NCBI GenBank assembly: GCA_910575565.1
Contig: CAJTFL010000016.1
Location: forward strand, 31,464-95,463
Reading direction: 5' to 3'
Length of the DNA: 64,000 bases
From: Lachnospiraceae bacterium
GTDB lineage: Bacteria; Bacillota; Clostridia; Lachnospirales; Lachnospiraceae
Shown: positions 35,260 to 43,668 of the stretch, one piece after another
Position numbering within the stretch: position 1 is the stretch's first letter
Layout: the number at the start of each line of letters is the position of its first letter
Program-made: the position numbers and the translations under genes
The notes under the pieces: model-generated
What the model saw: only the letters and a program-made list of their open reading frames with translations
Database searches by the model: none
What the model was told of the DNA's origin: nothing

Positions 35260-36459
35260 TCAACTTGATTTTCTTTGATTTCCCTGTATATCGGTATCTT
35301 TAAAATCAATGATTCTCGCCATTTGCTCCGCAGCACGGTCATAGCTCGCATGAGTGTAAACATTCAGTGTAACGCCTACATCAGAATGTCCCATTACATA
35401 CTGCAAGTTCTTGATATCCATGCCCGCACTTGCCATATTAGTACAAAATGTGTGACGGAACACATGGGGCGTGATATGAGGAAGCGGTTTATCCGGGTGC
35501 AGCTTCTTGTATTTCTTCATAGCCCAGCGCATTTCATTTTCAATATGCAACGCTACTTTCGGCTTATCATCCTTATCCAACAAAAGGAAACTACCATATC
35601 CGTCCACAACGATTTCCGTTTTCACTTTCTTGCGGCGTGCAAGGATATTTTTCAGACTTTGAAAAACTTCATCCGTCATAGGAATATAGCGGCAGCCACA
35701 TTCTGTCTTGGTTTTCTCGACATAGTATTTCCCGCCACGTTCCCGGACGAGCTGGTGGTCTACCCGGATTCTCCGGCTTTCAAAGTCCAAATCGCTCTTT
35801 GTCAAACCGCAAAACTCGCTGACACGCATACCAGTTCCCAGCAGAACCAGAAATTCATCATAATACTTCGCATAGGTTTTATCTTCCCGGATAAAGCCCA
35901 TCCAAAGTTCCTGCTGTTCCGGTGTCATGGCAATCCGCTTCTGTGAATCATTGGGAACAACATCTACCAATTTGAAATCAAAAGGATTTCTGCGGATAAT
36001 GTCCTCGTTGTATGCCATTTGAAAGGCTGGCTTGACAACGCCCCGGACGCTTGTGATTGTACTGTAACCTTTGCCGTCATTATGCAGCTTCATAATCCAT
36101 TGCTGTGCGTCTGATACTTTGATATCCCTTATCTGGCGATAGCCAAAATCTTCTTTCTTGACTAAATTCAGCACAAAATTGTAGCCTACCTTTGTGTTGT
36201 AGCGCACACCCTGTTTTAAGCTGATATATCGCTCTAATAGGGCAATCACGGTAATCTTTCCGGCGGCATAGTCAATTCCGTCATCAAGCTGTTTCTGGAT
36301 TGTTTTTTCTTTTTCCCGCAGTTCCTTTAAATCAGAGGAATAGATTGTCTGCCGTTTTCCGCGGATATCCGTATACCGATATTGATAAATCAAGTCTTTT
36401 CTTTGGCTCTCTCCTGTCCGTAGGATTCTTCCTTTATTGTCTTTTCGCTTCTCGGACAT
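35260..36459 (-). CDS. int: Tyrosine integrase, Tn916 type
   Basis: The 399-aa product starts MSEKRKDNKGRILRTGESQR, very like Tn916 Int, and has an N-terminal arm-binding domain, a core-binding domain and the catalytic domain with R212 (GTGMRVSEF), H332-x-x-R335 (HVFRHTF), H358 (MGHSDVG) and the nucleophile Y368 (NVYTH). It joins and excises the element at the CTGCCGTG sites. The start at 36459 has AGGAG about 7 nt upstream. It sits next to the left end and is preceded by xis. Confidence 0.95.
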   Translation of the reverse strand: MSEKRKDNKGRILRTGESQRKDLIYQYRYTDIRGKRQTIYSSDLKELREKEKTIQKQLDDGIDYAAGKITVIALLERYISLKQGVRYNTKVGYNFVLNLVKKEDFGYRQIRDIKVSDAQQWIMKLHNDGKGYSTITSVRGVVKPAFQMAYNEDIIRRNPFDFKLVDVVPNDSQKRIAMTPEQQELWMGFIREDKTYAKYYDEFLVLLGTGMRVSEFCGLTKSDLDFESRRIRVDHQLVRERGGKYYVEKTKTECGCRYIPMTDEVFQSLKNILARRKKVKTEIVVDGYGSFLLLDKDDKPKVALHIENEMRWAMKKYKKLHPDKPLPHITPHVFRHTFCTNMASAGMDIKNLQYVMGHSDVGVTLNVYTHASYDRAAEQMARIIDFKDTDIQGNQRKSS

Positions 36460-36545
36460 TGTCATTCTCCTTTCCGTGATGGAAAGAGCCTTGATATGAC
36501 ACGTCCATTGTATCATATCAAGACTGATTTTTACATCACAAAATT

Positions 36546-36740
36546 TCAAATCGAATACTCTTGCTCAATAAACTGGTCGAACAATCGGCGTTTGATTAAC
36601 CGTTTATTTCCTACCCACAAAACAAACCGGCAATTTCTGTCACTGGTAAGGTCACGCAGTTTGTTGATACCAATTCCAGAATAAGCAGCGGCTTCTTCTA
36701 AACTTAAATTACTTTTTTCCCAAATGGGGATTTCTTTCAT
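36546..36740 (-). CDS. xis: Excisionase
   Basis: The 64-aa product (KEIPIWEKSNLSLEEAAAYS, then GIGINKLRDLTSD) is a winged-helix protein of the Tn916 Xis type, which bends DNA at the ends and steers the integrase toward excision. Its start overlaps the end of the IstB-like gene by 4 bp, and the integrase follows 86 bp downstream. Confidence 0.92.
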   Translation of the reverse strand: MKEIPIWEKSNLSLEEAAAYSGIGINKLRDLTSDRNCRFVLWVGNKRLIKRRLFDQFIEQEYSI

Positions 36741-37588
36741 AGGCTCTCCTTTCTGTTCAACAGCATTTTAAGGCGTTCCATTTTCGCCTGTGCTTTGGCT
36801 TTTCTGAAATTCTCCCCGGTAATGCAGACGGGGCAGCACATTTCTGTTAGGCGGTCATAAATGCGGGCGTGGGCGGTGTCCTCCGGGTTCCGCAATTCTT
36901 CCAGCGTGAGGTTCGTTGTCACGATTAACGGCTTGCCGCTGCGGTATCGGCTGTCAACCATGTTATAGACTTGCTCTAAGCCATATTCCGTGCCACGCTC
37001 CATGCCGAAATCGTCAAGGATAAGCAGGGGGAAGCTGCAAAGGCGGGAGATATATTCGTTGCGGTCTTTGAAGCTGGCGGCAAGGTCATTGAGTATCGCC
37101 GCAAAGTTTGTCATGCACACGGAAATCTCTTTCTCCATGAGGGCGTTGGCGATACACCCGGCAAAATAGCTTTTCCCTGTGCCGACGCTTCCCCACAAAA
37201 TCAGCCCGTGGTTCTCCGCTTTCATCAGTTCCCAACATTCCACATATTCACGAGCATAGCACATTTGGGGGCATTTCCCGTTGTCGTTCCCGAAAGTCCA
37301 TTCCCTCATAGCCGGGTCTGTGAAGCCGATTCTTTTCAGCCGTTCCACTTCCTCCCGGTGTTTCTGCTCCCGGTCTGCGGCTTCCAGCGTTTCCCGGCGT
37401 TTCCGCTGGCAGTCACCTTCTTTGGGGTGGCGGTCACGTCCGAAAAGCGTCTTGCCCTCCGGGAAGTAGGCTTCTTTGGGCTGACGGCAGCTTCCGCAAT
37501 ATAAAAGCCCGTCCTCGCCCGTGTAGTCCTCCGGCTCTGCTTCCTGTGCCGTGGCAAGCCGGAAAATAGCGTTATCGTAATCACACAT
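36737..37588 (-). CDS. IstB/DnaC-like ATPase with zinc finger
   Basis: The 283-aa protein has an N-terminal metal-binding knuckle (CGSC and later Cys), a Walker A (GSVGTGKSYF) and a Walker B (LLILDDFGMERG). Such proteins load helicase or support replication. It is followed, with a 4-bp overlap, by xis and lies downstream of the RepA_N gene, so it probably supports replication of the excised element. Confidence 0.88.
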   Translation of the reverse strand: MCDYDNAIFRLATAQEAEPEDYTGEDGLLYCGSCRQPKEAYFPEGKTLFGRDRHPKEGDCQRKRRETLEAADREQKHREEVERLKRIGFTDPAMREWTFGNDNGKCPQMCYAREYVECWELMKAENHGLILWGSVGTGKSYFAGCIANALMEKEISVCMTNFAAILNDLAASFKDRNEYISRLCSFPLLILDDFGMERGTEYGLEQVYNMVDSRYRSGKPLIVTTNLTLEELRNPEDTAHARIYDRLTEMCCPVCITGENFRKAKAQAKMERLKMLLNRKESL

Positions 37589-37651
37589 AAAATCGTTCCT
37601 CCTTGTTCATGGTCTTTTACGCCCTGTTTACGGGGCGTTGATTCTATGCTG

Positions 37652-38407
37652 TCAAAGGCTCTCGCCCTCTTTGTAGGAATAATCGGGGATTCCCTTTTTC
37701 GGTTTCTCTTTTTTCTCCCGGTTTAACCAGCGGCGCAATGCGGCGGCATGGCACACATAATCATTCCCGCTGGCGGCTATGTACTCGCTCATTTCCTCGA
37801 TAAGCTGTTCCAGCCTGTCCGGGTATTCCTCTTTCAGTTCCGCATACTCGGATTCAGAGAGGAAAATATTTTTATATCTACCAAACGGGGCGGGCGGCTC
37901 CCCACTCGCTCCTTTTTGTTGGTTCTCTTTTAGTTGGTTTATAGTAAGTTGGTTAGGGGTCGGTTTTCCGGCTATCGCAATGGTCGGTTTTCCGCCCTTA
38001 TGAAGGTCGCTTTTCCGGCTATCAGAGGGTCGGTTTTCCGGCTCTATGGCTGTCATATGGTCGGAAAACTGTACCACTGGCACTTGCGGTATTTTCACAT
38101 AAAGGCGGTTCGGTGCGGAAAATCCCCGGCGTTCCCTCACCAGAAGCCCGGCAGCGTCCAGCTCGTTCAGTGCGGATTTTATGGCGGTTCTGCCTTTATC
38201 CAGCGTTTCCGCTATCTCCGAAACGGGATAGAAAATATATGTCCTGCCCTCGCTGTCCTGCCAGCCGTTCTTCTGTGAGAGGGTGGCACGGTCTAACAGC
38301 AGCGCATAGAGCAGCCTTGCGGTATATGACAAGTCCATTTTCAGCAGGAAACAGGGATAGGGGAAAAACTGCGGCATTGCGGTGTCGGCTGTGATGTAAT
38401 CGGTTAT
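37652..38407 (-). CDS. RepA_N-type replication initiator
   Basis: The product of about 251 aa has the RepA_N domain near its start: MPQFFPYPCFLLKMDLSYTA, RLLYALLLDRATLSQKNGW and KGRTAIKSALNELDAAGLLV. It should start replication of the excised circle. The start is unclear: AGGAGG is ideally placed for an ATA codon at 38407, whereas a TTG at 38443 lacks a site and an in-frame GTG overlaps the site. The remaining product is linker-rich and ends in a charged helix. Confidence 0.85.
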   Translation of the reverse strand: MTDYITADTAMPQFFPYPCFLLKMDLSYTARLLYALLLDRATLSQKNGWQDSEGRTYIFYPVSEIAETLDKGRTAIKSALNELDAAGLLVRERRGFSAPNRLYVKIPQVPVVQFSDHMTAIEPENRPSDSRKSDLHKGGKPTIAIAGKPTPNQLTINQLKENQQKGASGEPPAPFGRYKNIFLSESEYAELKEEYPDRLEQLIEEMSEYIAASGNDYVCHAAALRRWLNREKKEKPKKGIPDYSYKEGESL

Positions 38408-38516
38408 GGTTCTCACCTCCTGTCTGTGGCTTCTGTTACGCAATTAAAGCGGCTTTTCCGGGGGTAAAGGATAAAAGTATCACATACCCTTTGAGGGCGG
38501 TCTGAAAAGCCTTGAT

Positions 38517-38903
38517 TTACGGGGGTTTGGAATATCCTAAAGCGTGACATTTATCCCTCTGTTTCCGCTTGCGCTGTGCGGCTTTGATTCTTTTCATGCG
38601 TCCGGCGCAATCCGGGCAGTATTTCCCACGGTTTGATTTGGGGAGAAAATACCCGCCGCACTCGGTACAGCGTTTCCTGTCTGCCCGGTGGAGTAGGGCG
38701 GCTTCCAGTTTCCCGTCCAGCGGCAGCACGGCGGCAATGAACCAGCGACACAAGAGGGAATAGCTGATACTCTGCACACATACGCAAGGCTCGCCGTTAT
38801 CCAGCGCAACACAATTCCCGTTGTCATAGTTGCAGCATTCATGTACAAGCCGACACGCCGCCCGGTGCTGGCGGTAGTCCATGTAGGGGTGTTTACCGTT
38901 CAT
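38517..38903 (-). CDS. Cysteine-rich VLP-domain protein
   Basis: The 128-aa product starts MNGKHPYMDYRQHRAACRLV and has paired cysteines (ECCNYDNGNCVALD, then RCTECGGYFLPKSNRGKYCP), suggesting two zinc sites. Such proteins accompany relaxase genes in clostridial elements, but their job is not established. Its start overlaps the relaxase stop by 11 bp, so they are coupled. Confidence 0.85.
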   Translation of the reverse strand: MNGKHPYMDYRQHRAACRLVHECCNYDNGNCVALDNGEPCVCVQSISYSLLCRWFIAAVLPLDGKLEAALLHRADRKRCTECGGYFLPKSNRGKYCPDCAGRMKRIKAAQRKRKQRDKCHALGYSKPP

Positions 38904-40533
38904 TCTCCCGCCCCTTTCCCCGTTCCGGCTCACGGCGTAGGATTTGGTCTATGTTGCCCTTGACGGTCTGCAATTCCCGGACACTCTCTTTCTTCTCCCG
39001 GTATTCGTTGTAAAGCGTGTTCTTTTCCCTCATAAGCTGCTCAATCTCCGCTTGCAAGGTCTTGGACGCTGGCAGATTGGAGATTCCCTGTGCCTTGAAA
39101 TGCCGGGCGGCAGCTTCGGCTATCATAAAATCGCTTTCGTGCTGCTCCCGGTAGGCTCTCCGGGCTTTCTCCGTTTTCTGCGCCCGCAATCCGTCACGGG
39201 CTGGCTTGGTCTTGATGTATGCTAATAGCTGTTTCTGCAAGTCCTTTTTCTCCCGCAAGGTGTTTTCTACGGCTTTCAGTTTCCCGGTCACTTCATGCAG
39301 CCCGGCACTGGCGGCGGCAAGGGCGATTTCCAGTTCCTCCGGGGAAGAAAAGCCGGATTCCTCGTATATGCTCATGGTCGCCGCCATTTGCTTCAGATTG
39401 TGCAGGGTCGCCCACTTCTCGTAGCCTTTTCCCTTGCCCTCGGCTCTCTTGGCGGCTATGTCTACCATGCGTTGTACTCCGTCATTCTCCGGGGCGTTTA
39501 TGGCGGCTTTGTTGCGCTGTAAGCGGTCTTTTATGCTCCGGGGGTATTCCTGTTTGGGTAGGAGTTTTTCGGCGGCTCTGGCAGCGTTCTGTGCGTTTAT
39601 GGTGAGTGCTTCCAGAACGGCAGCACGGTCAAAATCATCACCCAATTTCCGGGCGGTGATTGGCTTCGTTCTGTCCGGCGTGAGATACGACAACCTCCCC
39701 CGGCTCTCCTTGACAGTCACGCCCTGTTGTAGCAGCTTCCCGGAGAAGTCCTCAAAAGAGATAGCAGTGGACAGGGCGGTGCGGATCGTGCGCCGCAGCT
39801 TCTCCTTGTCCGTTTCAAATTTCGTAAGTTTGGGCGGCTCTCCTGTGGCGGCAAGGGAAGAGTTCTCTTTATCCAGTGCGGCTTGTCCTTTCCGCTTCGC
39901 CCAATACTCTCGCTCGGTGACACGGTTCTTGCTCCCATGCAATAAGTCAATCTGATAGAGATTTTCCCGGTGGCACATCTCCATGACTTCCGCTTTGAAA
40001 TACTCCATAGCAGCGTCCGTACAGCGGTGTTTGCAGCCCTCCCTTGTGTCCGCTGGTCTTTCCATGTAGGGCAGTAGTGGAACTTCCGCAATCCGCAAAG
40101 AGTTGATTACGATATGCACATGAATGTTGCCGCTGTGGTTATGCCCGTCCGGGTGGGTGCATACAAGGGCTTGGTGTCCGGGGAAATGCTCTTTACAAAA
40201 CTGCTCGCCTAACTGTTGCGCCCGGTCTACGGATAGCCCATTGTCGGCAGCGTCACGGGGGTCAAAACTGATAATGTAATGGTGGCTCTTTACGTCTTCC
40301 CGCTTTTGGTTCTTGCCGTATTTCAGATTGGAGCGCATACACGCTATGGCGAAATCCTCCCCGTTACAATTCAGAGAGGAAATGCGGTAATCATCACGGG
40401 GAACAAGCCGCCCGTTTCCGTCCAGTGTGGGCTTCATGGTAAACTCGTTATGCTCAAAAGTTAGGTACTGCTCGGCTGCTCCATAGTCGGCATTTTTAGA
40501 GCTGATATGTTTGAATGTTGCCAACGGCTTCAC
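38893..40533 (-). CDS. MobA/MobL-family relaxase
   Basis: The 546-aa product has the relaxase motifs: an early HYIISFDPRD strand and the metal-binding HVHIVINSLR preceded by HPDGHNHSGN (the three-histidine site). The nicking tyrosine is expected near the N-terminus (candidates around AEQYLTFEH). A long coiled-coil C-terminus follows. It nicks the origin of transfer and carries the DNA to the recipient with a helper's secretion system. It overlaps mobC upstream and the cysteine-rich gene downstream. Confidence 0.93.
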   Translation of the reverse strand: MKPLATFKHISSKNADYGAAEQYLTFEHNEFTMKPTLDGNGRLVPRDDYRISSLNCNGEDFAIACMRSNLKYGKNQKREDVKSHHYIISFDPRDAADNGLSVDRAQQLGEQFCKEHFPGHQALVCTHPDGHNHSGNIHVHIVINSLRIAEVPLLPYMERPADTREGCKHRCTDAAMEYFKAEVMEMCHRENLYQIDLLHGSKNRVTEREYWAKRKGQAALDKENSSLAATGEPPKLTKFETDKEKLRRTIRTALSTAISFEDFSGKLLQQGVTVKESRGRLSYLTPDRTKPITARKLGDDFDRAAVLEALTINAQNAARAAEKLLPKQEYPRSIKDRLQRNKAAINAPENDGVQRMVDIAAKRAEGKGKGYEKWATLHNLKQMAATMSIYEESGFSSPEELEIALAAASAGLHEVTGKLKAVENTLREKKDLQKQLLAYIKTKPARDGLRAQKTEKARRAYREQHESDFMIAEAAARHFKAQGISNLPASKTLQAEIEQLMREKNTLYNEYREKKESVRELQTVKGNIDQILRREPERGKGRENER

Positions 40534-40891
40534 CTACCTTCTGCAAAACTTCAAACTTCAAGGCGGCAAGCTCCGCTGTGGCGGCTCGTACCTCTTGGGA
40601 GAGGGCGTTATAGGGTGCGCCGTACTCGTTCAGACAGCGGGCAATCTGGTTCAAGTTGCCGCCTATCTTGCCATACTTGGCGGTTAGCTTCCCAACGGCA
40701 GACAGTAATTCATCATTGACTGGGGAAACGGTGATAACAGGCTGTATTCTTGACTTGGTAAGGGCTTGCCGGATAAACTCGGCTTGGCTCATTTTGCAGA
40801 GGGTGACACGCACGGAAAACTCGGCGTATTCTTCCTCGGTCAAGCGTGTCTTGATTACCCTGCGGCGGTGGGGCGTGTTGTATTTTTTCAT
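40496..40891 (-). CDS. MobC-like relaxosome accessory protein
   Basis: The 131-aa product has a ribbon-helix-helix start (VIKTRLTEEEYAEFSVRVTL) and the MobC segment KYGKIGGNLNQIARCLNEYG. It binds next to the nick site and helps the relaxase. The ATG at 40891 is chosen because AGGAG lies 9 nt upstream. Its end overlaps the relaxase start by 38 bp. Confidence 0.92.
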   Translation of the reverse strand: MKKYNTPHRRRVIKTRLTEEEYAEFSVRVTLCKMSQAEFIRQALTKSRIQPVITVSPVNDELLSAVGKLTAKYGKIGGNLNQIARCLNEYGAPYNALSQEVRAATAELAALKFEVLQKVGEAVGNIQTYQL

Positions 40892-40899
40892 GGGCTTCA

Positions 40900-41290
40900 A
40901 CTCCTTTCATGGGTGGATTTTTTCAAACGGCGCAAGCCGCAAAAAGGCGGGCTTGGGGTGGCAACCCCAACAAGATTCCCGCAGGACAAAATGAGCGATA
41001 AGCGAAATTTGGTACTGTGGTAGAATCTTGCTCTAAGAAAGTGGCGGCTTCCCCTGTGTGGGCTTCCCTCAAGACCTTTAGTGCCGCAAACGGGGATTTT
41101 GCCAAAATAGCGGCAATATTTCTCCCCCTACTACCTACAACACCACGCAAAGCAAAAATGACGGAGATTTGCGGAAATTTCCCTCTATTCCCTACAAAAC
41201 CGCACAAGCTCAAATAGGCGGGAATTTTCAGAAATTTCTTTCTATTCCCTTTGCACGGCATAATACTGGCGATTTTTGAAAATGCCAAAA
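40900..41290. other. Putative origin-of-transfer region
   Basis: The 400 bp upstream of mobC is non-coding in my reading and is full of related short repeats: TTCCCTACAAAACC, ACTACCTACAACACC, TTCCCTTTGCACGG and GCGGAATTTTC-like blocks. In elements with this gene order the transfer origin lies just ahead of mobC. A 125-aa minus-strand frame runs through it, but it lacks a ribosome binding site. Confidence 0.5.
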
Positions 41291-41298
41291 ATGGGCGC

Positions 41299-41331
41299 AA
41301 AAAAACAGGAAACCTTTTCTTGATTTCCTGT
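41299..41331 (-). terminator. Terminator after the methyltransferase gene
   Basis: On the minus strand ACAGGAAATCAAGAAAAGG pairs back to TTTCCTGT and is followed by TTTTTT, 70 bp after the methyltransferase stop. It separates the regulator/methyltransferase unit from the transfer unit. Confidence 0.8.
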
Positions 41332-41401
41332 CTTGGTGTGCCGTTCTGTATGTACGGCGGTTAGTTGATTTTCTGTTGGCTACAACTTTACAAGCTGGAT
41401 T

Positions 41402-42070
41402 TTATTTAATTCCCCAAAGACCAACTTGCATATTTGAAAGCCATAAAATCTCAACAACTTTAAATCCACAATTTCTCATTTGTTTCAGATTTTCTGACAA
41501 TGAAACCGGAAAATAATCTTTCCCATACCGATTTATATGCTTTTGGCATTCTTCAAAACTTTTTCCGTGTTTCATTTGGTATCTTTTCCACTTCTCCAAA
41601 TAAACAGATTTTCCTAAATTGGTAAATGGCGCAAAGTTTTCAAAACTAATAAATACACCATTATCTTTTAATGCTTCATAACATTTTTTCAAAGCTATCT
41701 TGCGTTCCTCTATACGCAAATAGTGATTTACCTGTATAGCTGTAATAATATCAAATTCATCAATATAAGCCAGCTCTTGAACGTTACAAACAGAAAATTC
41801 TGTATTATGATTCTTAAAACGTGTTTTTGCTATCCCTATCATTTCCTCCGAAGAATCACAAAAAACAAATTTTTCAATGTCTATATTCTCAAATGCAACA
41901 CTTCCCATTTTTCCTGTTCCACAACCTATATCAAGCCATTTTACCGCATTATGATTAAAAATTTTTACTAACTCGATGATTTGTTCATAAAATAGCTCAT
42001 AAAATGGCAAGGTCTGTGTAATTTTTTTATCATAGTCATTTGACCTAAATGCGGATTTATTATCATTCAT
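41402..42070 (-). CDS. Class I SAM-dependent methyltransferase
   Basis: The 222-aa product has motif I WLDIGCGTGKMG (SAM binding) and the acidic motif II region (FVFCDSSEEMIG), then an IITAIQVNHYL strand. It could methylate a small molecule such as an antibiotic, or a metabolite; the substrate is not predictable. Codon use is more AT-rich than in the neighbouring transfer genes, so it looks like a separate acquisition. It lies between the HTH gene and a terminator. Confidence 0.85.
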   Translation of the reverse strand: MNDNKSAFRSNDYDKKITQTLPFYELFYEQIIELVKIFNHNAVKWLDIGCGTGKMGSVAFENIDIEKFVFCDSSEEMIGIAKTRFKNHNTEFSVCNVQELAYIDEFDIITAIQVNHYLRIEERKIALKKCYEALKDNGVFISFENFAPFTNLGKSVYLEKWKRYQMKHGKSFEECQKHINRYGKDYFPVSLSENLKQMRNCGFKVVEILWLSNMQVGLWGIK

Positions 42071-42136
42071 GGGTTATCACCATTTAATTATCATATGTTG
42101 TTGCTAATAATGCCTTTTTCACACAAGAGAAAATTT

Positions 42137-42349
42137 TTATATTTCTTTTTCATCAAAGCGAAACTTAAACAATGCGGCTACAAGGCGGGATTTTATACTG
42201 TCCTCGGTATCCCTGTCAATATGCCCGTTTTCAATGGCGGCAATTCGGATGCGCTTGCTGTAATGCCGTAAAACTTCGTCCACGGCTTCCGGCTCCCCGC
42301 TGGTCGCCCGGACAATCGTTTCATAGGGTAAAAGGTTCGGATTTCCCAT
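42137..42349 (-). CDS. Small helix-turn-helix protein (Tn916 orf8-like)
   Basis: The 70-aa product (MGNPNLLPYETIVRATSGEP, ending KFRFDEKEI) is an HTH_16-type protein as in Tn916-family elements. I chose the ATG at 42349; a longer frame to 42595 is only overlap with the sigma gene. It overlaps the sigma-factor end by 29 bp and is probably co-translated. Confidence 0.85.
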   Translation of the reverse strand: MGNPNLLPYETIVRATSGEPEAVDEVLRHYSKRIRIAAIENGHIDRDTEDSIKSRLVAALFKFRFDEKEI

Positions 42350-42779
42350 GTGAAAGCACCTCCATTTCTTTGTGCAGAAGCTGTAAAGTCCTGCGGATTT
42401 GATACCCGGTCGTACTCCGGCAGCGTCCGTACATTTCCCCGATTTCCTGCTGTGTGTAATGCCCGAAAAAGTAAAGAAAAATGATTTCCCGGTTTTTCTC
42501 CGGCAGAGATAACAGGGCGGCGGCAAGCTCCCCATTGGTGAGGATAACTGTCTGACCACATATCGTAACGGGGTATTCTTCATAAGGTGCTTCAAAATAT
42601 TCGTCTGTTGTGCCTAAAGGGTAAAACTTTTCTTCTGTGAGGTATTCAAGGGATATTTCTTTTTGCCGCCGTCTGCTCCTGTCACGCCATGCGTTGATAG
42701 CCGCAAAGCGTATGACGGTCTTGCAATAGCCATTGAAAGTATACATAATATGTTCCTTGTATGCTTCTGTGCAAGGCAT
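42321..42779 (-). CDS. Sigma-70-family factor (Tn916 orf7-like)
   Basis: The 152-aa product reads MPCTEAYKEHIMYTFNGYCK at the start and carries a region-4-like helix-turn-helix, YTQQEIGEMYGRCRSTTGYQ. In Tn916 such a gene controls excision and transfer. The ATG at 42779 has AAGGGGG upstream, so a longer frame to 42887 is not used. It precedes the HTH gene. Confidence 0.88.
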   Translation of the reverse strand: MPCTEAYKEHIMYTFNGYCKTVIRFAAINAWRDRSRRRQKEISLEYLTEEKFYPLGTTDEYFEAPYEEYPVTICGQTVILTNGELAAALLSLPEKNREIIFLYFFGHYTQQEIGEMYGRCRSTTGYQIRRTLQLLHKEMEVLSHGKSEPFTL

Positions 42780-42883
42780 AAATGATTCCCCCTTTCTCCC
42801 ACATAGGGCGGTGCATGGTTTATAGTTGCTATGCTGAAAAGGGGTAGCAGCATTTAGCATACTGCCCCTCAACTGCTCATTAC

Positions 42884-43504
42884 TCACTCAAACTCATTAA
42901 GATAGCTTTGTAATAAATTTGCCAACTTCCCGATATGCACACCGTCAACAAAAGAATGATGTACTTGTACTGAAAACGGAAGCATTACTTTTTCGTCACG
43001 GATAAAATATTTCCCCCAGTCAATCATTGGGGTAGCGTTATCCTTTTTCCCGGATTCCGTATGCGAAATATGGGTAAAAGAAACCCACGGAAAGGAAGAA
43101 AACTGGTAAATGTCATTCCCCATAGGTGCGGTAAAACATTCTTTTTGCTCCCTTACGGTACGGGCTGCAAGTGAAACATATTCCTTTATGGTGTCCTGCA
43201 TTTCCACATTGACTACTTTGAAAAGCTCGCTGCCATTATCAAGGTAGGTAAATGATGTGTTGATTTTGTCATAGATAACGGGCCTTCCCTCCCAAAAACG
43301 GCAACGAAATTCCTCAATCTTATTCGCGCACTTTGTCACGGCGAATACAAAAGAAAATGTAAAGGAATAGCCCCGTTCTTTGATTCTCCGCAAAAAATTT
43401 GTAATATCCAGCTCAAAGGTTACACAATACTGTGGCTGCACACTGTTTCTGAAAATCTGACAGTGCATAGCCCGATTCCATGTTGCTAAATCAATTTCTC
43501 TCAT
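42884..43504 (-). CDS. Chloramphenicol acetyltransferase-like protein (CatA family)
   Basis: The 206-aa product has the CAT active-site motif H182-H-S-F-V-D187-G (His and Asp), plus the typical start region (IDLATWNRAMHCQIFRNSVQ) and FEL-DITNFLRRIKE. CatA enzymes O-acetylate chloramphenicol as trimers. Divergence from well-known CatA sequences means the true substrate could be another hydroxyl compound. It has its own strong promoter at 43573 and AGGAGGG before the ATG, and lies next to a GntR gene, which suggests regulated expression. Confidence 0.85.
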   Translation of the reverse strand: MREIDLATWNRAMHCQIFRNSVQPQYCVTFELDITNFLRRIKERGYSFTFSFVFAVTKCANKIEEFRCRFWEGRPVIYDKINTSFTYLDNGSELFKVVNVEMQDTIKEYVSLAARTVREQKECFTAPMGNDIYQFSSFPWVSFTHISHTESGKKDNATPMIDWGKYFIRDEKVMLPFSVQVHHSFVDGVHIGKLANLLQSYLNEFE

Positions 43505-43572
43505 AGAATATCCCTCCTGTCGTAATATGGGTAAATATGTGTTCTTTATCTTCGCATATTTTCCCTGTGGTT

Positions 43573-43617
43573 ATTATATCTCTACCGTTGTATGATGTCA
43601 ATATGTTGTATGATGTC
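43573..43617 (-). promoter_or_regulatory. Consensus promoter with 18-bp spaced operator repeats
   Basis: On the minus strand TTGACA (complement of 43596-43601), a 17-bp spacer and TATAAT (complement of 43573-43578) match the consensus exactly. GTTGTATGATGTC occurs twice, at 43587-43599 and 43605-43617 on the plus strand, spaced 18 bp and covering the -35 box. These are likely operators for the adjacent GntR protein (inference). Confidence 0.8.
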
Positions 43618-43624
43618 TATGGAC

Positions 43625-43652
43625 AAAAAAGAGAGCTTACACATTTGTAAGC
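43625..43652 (-). terminator. Terminator of the GntR gene
   Basis: On the minus strand GCTTACAAATGTGTAAGC is followed by TCTCTTTTTT, a strong hairpin with a U-tract 17 bp after the GntR stop. It separates GntR from the CatA-like promoter. Confidence 0.85.
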
Positions 43653-43668
43653 CCTACTAAGTAGAATA

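Noticed and set aside
40923..41300. 125-aa minus-strand frame upstream of mobC
   Set aside because: It runs through a repeat-rich block where the transfer origin is expected, has no ribosome binding site and consists of repeated peptide blocks that follow the DNA repeats.
42350..42595. Longer N-terminus for the small HTH protein
   Set aside because: This part is the sigma-factor gene read in another frame; family members start at the inner Met.
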